From: Bacteroidales bacterium
GTDB lineage: Bacteria > Bacteroidota > Bacteroidia > Bacteroidales > UBA932
Reading direction: 5' to 3'
DNA: 64,000 nt
NCBI GenBank assembly: GCA_017519185.1
Contig: JAFWSX010000024.1
Location: forward strand, 44,581 to 108,580
The position numbers and the translations under genes were made by a program. Under the pieces are notes generated by a model. The model did no database searches. It had not been told where the DNA came from and worked only from the letters and a program-made list of their open reading frames with translations. Positions 60,160-64,000 of this stretch are shown piece by piece; positions within the stretch are counted from its first letter, which is position 1; each line of letters opens with the position of its first letter.

Positions 60160-61065
60160 ATGAAGGGCAAAAAATCATCTGCGGTCGCAGCCAGCGGAGC
60201 TGTGGCTCTCATTTTTCTTATTCTTGGCTTTCAGATAGCTATTTTCAGCGGTAACGTTTTCCGCTTCAGGCAGGAGGCTGCCGAAGCTCAGGCGGATGCG
60301 GCTCAGGCGGACGAAGAGGCTCCGGCGGGGGCTCGGGCGGATGCGGAGGCCGAGGCGGGGACTCAGGCGAACGAGACCGAAAGCGGGAAATCCCCACTGC
60401 GACGGGCGCTGGAGGCCAGCAGCCAGCGCGAGCGTGACTATGGCGACTCCCGAACTGTCATTGCCGAGCGCCTGGCAAAGAAAAAGGTCGAAACCTTCGA
60501 GTTCGACCCCAATTCCGTTTCTCTTGAGGAGCTGTGCCGGCTGGGATTCTCCGAGCGCCAGGCCCAGGTCATCCTGAACTACCGCGACAAAGGCGGGCAT
60601 TTCCGTTCTGCGGCCGATTTCGCGAAAATGTATGTGGTGGACAGTGCTGCGTTCGCCCGGCTCGAACCATTTATCCGCATCCCGAAGCTTGACCTCAACG
60701 CCGCCGACAGCGAGGCTCTGCTTTCGTTGCGGGGAATCGGGCCATATTATGCGTCCAAGATCCTGTCCTACCGTCGGCGGCTCGGCGGCAGTTTCTCGTC
60801 GCTCGACCAGTTGCTCGAGATCGACGGGTTCACACGCGAGAGGCTCGACGGGTTCCGTGACGACGTAGAGCTGCGGCGCGCACCCTCCCGCTTCAACATC
60901 TGGGAAGCCACCCAGGCTCAGCTCGAGGCGCACCCCTACATCGGCTCCTATGCCGCCAAGGGCATCATCCGCTTCAAACGCACCGTCGACACCCTCTCGT
61001 GGACCCTCTCCGCACTCGTCGACGCCGGAATCCTCACCGCCGAGAAAGCCGCAAAACTGAGATGA
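60160..61065 (+). CDS. Membrane-anchored helix-hairpin-helix (ComEA-like) protein
   Basis: The 301-residue protein has a single N-terminal membrane helix (about 10-30), an Ala/Glu/Asp low-complexity linker (about 38-80) built from repeats of GCGGANG-like triplets, and two or three helix-hairpin-helix motifs (SLEELCRLGFSERQAQVILN, NAADSEALLSLRGIGPYYAS, LDQLLEIDGFT). ComEA-type domains bind DNA, in competence at the outer face of the membrane. A TTGGAGGAG Shine-Dalgarno lies 5' of the ATG. Its C-terminus meets the convergent DUF1080 gene, 4 bp apart. A DNA-uptake role is possible but unproven. Confidence 0.85.
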   Translation: MKGKKSSAVAASGAVALIFLILGFQIAIFSGNVFRFRQEAAEAQADAAQADEEAPAGARADAEAEAGTQANETESGKSPLRRALEASSQRERDYGDSRTVIAERLAKKKVETFEFDPNSVSLEELCRLGFSERQAQVILNYRDKGGHFRSAADFAKMYVVDSAAFARLEPFIRIPKLDLNAADSEALLSLRGIGPYYASKILSYRRRLGGSFSSLDQLLEIDGFTRERLDGFRDDVELRRAPSRFNIWEATQAQLEAHPYIGSYAAKGIIRFKRTVDTLSWTLSALVDAGILTAEKAAKLR

Positions 61066-61069
61066 CCTG

Positions 61070-62218
61070 CTACAGTTCTTCGAGCAGGATGTCCTTGTAG
61101 CGGATTTCGCAGGGGGTGCCTTTGTGGATCTGCAGGGCGATGCGTCCCGTCTGGCCGACGGTTCCGAATCCTTCCAGCGGCCGGTCGGTGTAGGGCTCGA
61201 TGTGGTCAGTGGTCTGGACACCGTTGAGCCAGAGCCGCACCCTGGGGCCTTCGCAACGTATGATGAATTCGTTCCACTCGTCGGGCCGGTAATTCTCGGG
61301 CTGGCCAAGTTCCATTCCGAGGAAGTCCGACCGGCGCTTTTCGTCGTAAAGGCCGCCGATCCTGCGGACAAGGATGTCAGCCTGATAGCCTACCATCTCG
61401 CAGCCTTGCCCGGGCAGCGTGCTGCGATGGCTCCTGAGCTGTATTCCGCCGTTGTAGCTGTCGTCGGTGGGTGTCACCTTGTATTTCAGCCGCAGCTCGA
61501 AGTCCTGATAGTCGCGGACAGTCCTGATGAAGTGGTTGTCGGATAGGTCTGAGGAAAGGCTGCCTCCGACTATGACTCCGTCTTCGATGCGGAAATGAGC
61601 CATCGCCTCATCGTCGTTGGGCTCCCAACCGTCAAAGGTTTTCCCGTCGAAGAGGCTTTTTCCCTTGAATTCTTTCAGTATATCCACGGTCTGGGAAGTA
61701 GCGGGCTCGGCCGTGGGAACGAGCGTCAGGCTTCGGATGAGCGGCAGTGCGCCGGTGACTGACTGTGTACCGTCGGGGTTGGTGATTATGCTGTGCTGAA
61801 TGCCGCGGAGCGTTATTGCGACCTCGCCGCCTTGGGGTATTGCCAGGACTCCAGCTTCCATTGTCCGGAAATCATCTTCTGCTGATGTCGGTGGCACCAG
61901 TGCTGCGAGCTGCTGGCCGTCGGCGACGATTGTCACGGCGCTGCCGAAGAGTGGCTGGGCATAGTCCACGATTACCCGATAGTTCCCGCTGCGCAGCCTG
62001 GCAGTCCACTGGATGGATTGATCGGGGCTGTCCCAGTTGCGGATGGCGGCCTGCTTTCCGCTGCCTTCCAGGGTGAGTCCGCCAGTGATGATTGCGTCGG
62101 AGGCGCCGAGGGTGACTGAGCCCTTCCCTTTTGTGTTTGCCATAGTCAGACAGGCAATGACTGCCACAAACAGGCAGGCTGCCGCAAGGATTGCTATGAG
62201 CGAAAGATATTTTTTCAT
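61070..62218 (-). CDS. Exported DUF1080 (concanavalin-like) protein with N-terminal beta domain
   Basis: The 382-residue protein has a signal/anchor helix (about 5-26), a beta-sandwich CBM-like region (about 35-165), and a DUF1080/3-keto-disaccharide-hydrolase domain (about 190-382; FDGKTFDGWE, FELRLKYKVTPTDDSYNGGI, EWNEFIIRCEGPRVRLWLNG). DUF1080 proteins act on or bind oxidised sugars, or are secreted carbohydrate-binding proteins. The gene stands alone, convergent with the helix-hairpin-helix gene. Substrate unknown. Confidence 0.8.
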   Translation of the reverse strand: MKKYLSLIAILAAACLFVAVIACLTMANTKGKGSVTLGASDAIITGGLTLEGSGKQAAIRNWDSPDQSIQWTARLRSGNYRVIVDYAQPLFGSAVTIVADGQQLAALVPPTSAEDDFRTMEAGVLAIPQGGEVAITLRGIQHSIITNPDGTQSVTGALPLIRSLTLVPTAEPATSQTVDILKEFKGKSLFDGKTFDGWEPNDDEAMAHFRIEDGVIVGGSLSSDLSDNHFIRTVRDYQDFELRLKYKVTPTDDSYNGGIQLRSHRSTLPGQGCEMVGYQADILVRRIGGLYDEKRRSDFLGMELGQPENYRPDEWNEFIIRCEGPRVRLWLNGVQTTDHIEPYTDRPLEGFGTVGQTGRIALQIHKGTPCEIRYKDILLEEL

Positions 62219-62264
62219 TGTCGATATCAGATGGTTGCGTAAAGGTAGTAAATGCTGCAGTAGT

Positions 62265-62505
62265 GTACAAGGTCTGCTTTTTTATGACAGACCCTGTACA
62301 CATTAATTTTGTCGAGGACTGATTATCAGTGCATTAAGATTTAGAAATGTACAAGGTGTGCGGCAAAAAAGCAGACCTTGTACGGGGAAGGCAGCTGGCG
62401 GCCTGAAGGGCCTCCAGCGACTGTTTTTGGCCCCGGCCCCTGCGAAAGCTAGCTTTCGACAATCCCTCACTCTCCAGAGGGATTGTGCTCGGGCGCTTCG
62501 CGCCC
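62265..62505. repeat. Cluster of palindromes (GTACAAGGTCTGC family and GC-rich hairpins)
   Basis: GTACAAGGTCTGCTTTTTT (62265-62283) and its exact complement (62365-62383) are 19-bp inverted repeats; each also has a nearby partner (62288-62299, 62349-62361) that forms a small hairpin. Then follow CGAAAGCT-AGCTTTCG (62443-62458), CAATCCCTC/GAGGGATTG (62460-62485) and GGGCGC-ttc-GCGCCC (62491-62505). CCTGAAGGGCCTCCAG (62402-62417) is shared with 11269-11284. The cluster overlaps the 3' part of the HTH gene's frame. Confidence 0.8.
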
Positions 62506-62938
62506 TGCGCATTCCCTGACCGCTCGCCGCGGGGGCCCTTGCATTGCCTCTTGAGGAGTTGCCGACACCATAGACTGTCTTGCCGTTGGACTCTTCAATT
62601 GCCTTTTTCGCGAGTTCTTCAAGGGTCATCGTGAGATCCTTGAGCTGCTTACGGCTTTTCTTCAGTTTCTTAACAACGGATATAACCATCGAGCGCACGT
62701 CGTCTTCAGTCACATTACGCTTAGCTGCAATTTCCTTGTACTCCAATCTAGGAGTATCAAGGCCAACGCAATCGCAGAAAAATGCATATTCTTCATCAGA
62801 AAGAGCATCTCTCAGGATCTTTCTCATCGCATCATAGTTGTGTAACGGAATGCCAATCTCAAAATGCTCCTTATACAGTGCATTGATAACACATTTGCCT
62901 GCCAACCAATCAATATTTCCAAATTTTTTAGGTCCCAT
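62303..62938 (-). CDS. Small HTH-like protein whose frame ends in repeat DNA
   Basis: The 211-residue open frame has a soluble, AT-rich, helix-rich first part (about 1-125). EIAAKRNVTEDDVRSMVISV (about 69-88) reads like a sigma-70 region 4 or other helix-turn-helix. From about residue 126 the sequence turns into Arg/Ala-rich text (NARAPAASGQGMRRARSARA) that coincides with the palindrome cluster, so the natural C-terminus was probably replaced by the repeat. An AGAAGGAGAG Shine-Dalgarno precedes the ATG. I do not recognise a named family. It may come from mobile or accessory DNA. Confidence 0.6.
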   Translation of the reverse strand: MGPKKFGNIDWLAGKCVINALYKEHFEIGIPLHNYDAMRKILRDALSDEEYAFFCDCVGLDTPRLEYKEIAAKRNVTEDDVRSMVISVVKKLKKSRKQLKDLTMTLEELAKKAIEESNGKTVYGVGNSSRGNARAPAASGQGMRRARSARAQSLWRVRDCRKLAFAGAGAKNSRWRPFRPPAAFPVQGLLFCRTPCTFLNLNALIISPRQN

Positions 62939-63271
62939 ACAGAACTCTCCTTCTTATTTTTTTTGCGAATTTTTTGAAACATAATCTATATAAAACGACT
63001 TAATTGACCCAGAAGCAAGCTTTCTTCGCTCTCACTTATTGTATTTAGGCAATCAATCGCAGAATAGGATTTCCTTATCGAAAAAGCTACCCTATTCTGC
63101 GATTAATTATTCCAGAAAAGTTAATGTTCCTAATCCCAATAAAAGATTATGCATTCATTATAGCACAAACATCAATTTTTGTCAAGAATGACACATAAAT
63201 AATAACAAAAAGTGTATACTAATAGAGAAAAAACCGCCTAATTTTTGTAAAATTAATATTTACAATTGCAT
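62939..63271. other. AT-rich intergenic region with a large inverted repeat
   Basis: This 333-bp region holds no credible gene. It contains AATCGCAGAATAGG (63055-63068) and its perfect complement (63091-63104), a 14-bp stem with a 22-nt loop. It may be a terminator of the partial gene to the right, or a small RNA or protein-binding site. The composition is markedly more AT-rich than the core genes. Confidence 0.6.
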
Positions 63272-64000
63272 TTATTTCCTTGTGGCAACCTTTGCCATCG
63301 TAGCATGTCTTCTTTTCCAAGTTTCCGCCAGTATATTTGCGTATACAACATCTTTCCTTTGAAGATTCTTTCCCATAGACTGATAGCGTTCATTAAACAC
63401 GTTTTCTCTATTTTTACTGTCCGGAAACTCCTTAGACGTGATACCTAATATTCGGTACAAACCAGCATTCACTGCCATCAAAAAATCCTTTAGCTTTTTA
63501 GTCTTTTCTTCTTTTAGTTCTGATAGCTCAGAACTTGTTCTCACCATAGCAAGATGCAAATATATCTGCTCGCACAATTCAGACAAAACTATAAAATCAC
63601 GCTCCGTATCCTTTTCGCGCCCCTTTAATTCATTACCTTCAAATACAAACTTATCTAGAGCGTTTGCCTGACTAGCTGGAGACATTCCTAATACAAAATG
63701 TGGTGCCATTGGCTCCTTCCATTTTCGATCATCATGCATGCAATAATGCAAATCAGTTACCCCATTATACTTGTCGTAACTATTGTTAAACTTCTCCATA
63801 ATATTTTCTCTTCTTGTTCCGGTAGCCACATCTACCGCAAAAACCAAATGGCCATCCTTATTTCTATTCATAACCCCAAAAACTATATCGGTGCCCTTAC
63901 ATTTATCGTCATATTCACTAGCCATAAACGAATAGTTGTCATCTCTTGAAGGCAATAGCCTTTGATCATTTAAAATATACGCCAATACAGGTTCCATGCT
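63272..64000 (-). CDS. Unrecognised protein, partial at the window edge
   Basis: At least 242 residues are visible. No stop codon occurs between the ATG at 63997 and the edge, so the true start may lie beyond the window. The sequence is hydrophilic, with a Lys/Glu-rich coiled segment (SSELSELKEEKTKKLKDFLM). VFGVMNRNKDGHLVFAVDVATGT suggests an alpha/beta core. No signal peptide or membrane helix is present. I recognise no family. The AT-rich composition fits recently acquired DNA. Confidence 0.6.
   Translation of the reverse strand, partial: SMEPVLAYILNDQRLLPSRDDNYSFMASEYDDKCKGTDIVFGVMNRNKDGHLVFAVDVATGTRRENIMEKFNNSYDKYNGVTDLHYCMHDDRKWKEPMAPHFVLGMSPASQANALDKFVFEGNELKGREKDTERDFIVLSELCEQIYLHLAMVRTSSELSELKEEKTKKLKDFLMAVNAGLYRILGITSKEFPDSKNRENVFNERYQSMGKNLQRKDVVYANILAETWKRRHATMAKVATRK

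Overview
The window is a chromosomal segment of a Bacteroidales bacterium, most likely gut-associated. Evidence: many promoters fit the Bacteroidota primary-sigma pattern (TTTG near -33, TAnnTTTG near -7); there is a FimA/Mfa-type fimbrial operon with an Mfa2/FimB anchor, a two-subunit methylmalonyl-CoA mutase, a TolB-like/DUF6057 pair, a separate metallophosphatase and 5'-nucleotidase C-domain lipoprotein, and bS21 with a strong Shine-Dalgarno. Most of the window is GC-rich. The fimbrial operon (about 24.5-34.4 kb) and the right edge (from about 62.6 kb) are visibly more AT-rich. I cannot name a genus; the gene set and GC suit an Alistipes/Cryptobacteroides-like lineage, but this is a guess.

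Layout. 0.1-2.2 kb: minus-strand cassette of radical SAM/SPASM enzyme, small lipoprotein and outer-membrane barrel. 2.5-5.1 kb: two membrane-anchored LytTR regulators and two small TolQ/ExbB-like membrane proteins in a mirror-image arrangement around a bidirectional terminator, with matching promoter architecture. 5.1-10.5 kb: CutC-family protein, transglutaminase-like lipoprotein, acyl-CoA synthetase, DUF486 protein. 10.5-11.1 kb: rplS and tRNA-Arg(ACG). 11.3-17.1 kb: three-gene operon with a Tat-type metallo-beta-lactamase-fold protein, a GH43 enzyme and a very large GH92/M64 metallopeptidase fusion. 17.2-24.4 kb: ECF sigma factor, membrane partner, DUF6057/TolB-like pair, nucleoside-recognition membrane protein, obgE, lipoate ligase. 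24.5-36.2 kb: fimbrial operon. 36.3-37.9 kb: hpf, xerC-like recombinase, rpsU. 38.2-42.3 kb: mutB and mutA. 42.3-48.9 kb: acyltransferase, topoisomerase IV B subunit, a 1186-residue histidine kinase, rlmH. 49-52.2 kb: two small secreted proteins, then efp, ispH and cmk. 52.3-54.8 kb: NtrC-like regulator lacking its DNA-binding domain, then der. 55-59.4 kb: five-gene operon of tdk, ABC ATPase, ABC permease and the two 5'-nucleotidase proteins. 59.4-62.2 kb: rsmI, a helix-hairpin-helix protein, a DUF1080 lipid-anchored or secreted protein. 62.3-64 kb: AT-rich accessory edge with a small HTH protein and an unrecognised partial gene.

The most distinctive material is regulatory and structural. The mirrored LytTR/TolQ-like modules share 21-bp-spaced direct repeats directly upstream of the -33 box of each TolQ-like gene, and both regulator genes have a -7 box only 7 nt from the ATG. 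The radical SAM-lipoprotein-barrel cassette looks like an envelope-protein modification system of unknown chemistry. The GH92-M64 fusion joins mannose trimming to an IgA-peptidase-type protease in one secreted polypeptide. Several families of GC-rich palindromic elements sit between genes; one lies against a stop codon and another appears to have become the 3' end of a reading frame.

All calls come from reading the sequence and remembered family knowledge. No database search, structure prediction or alignment program was run.
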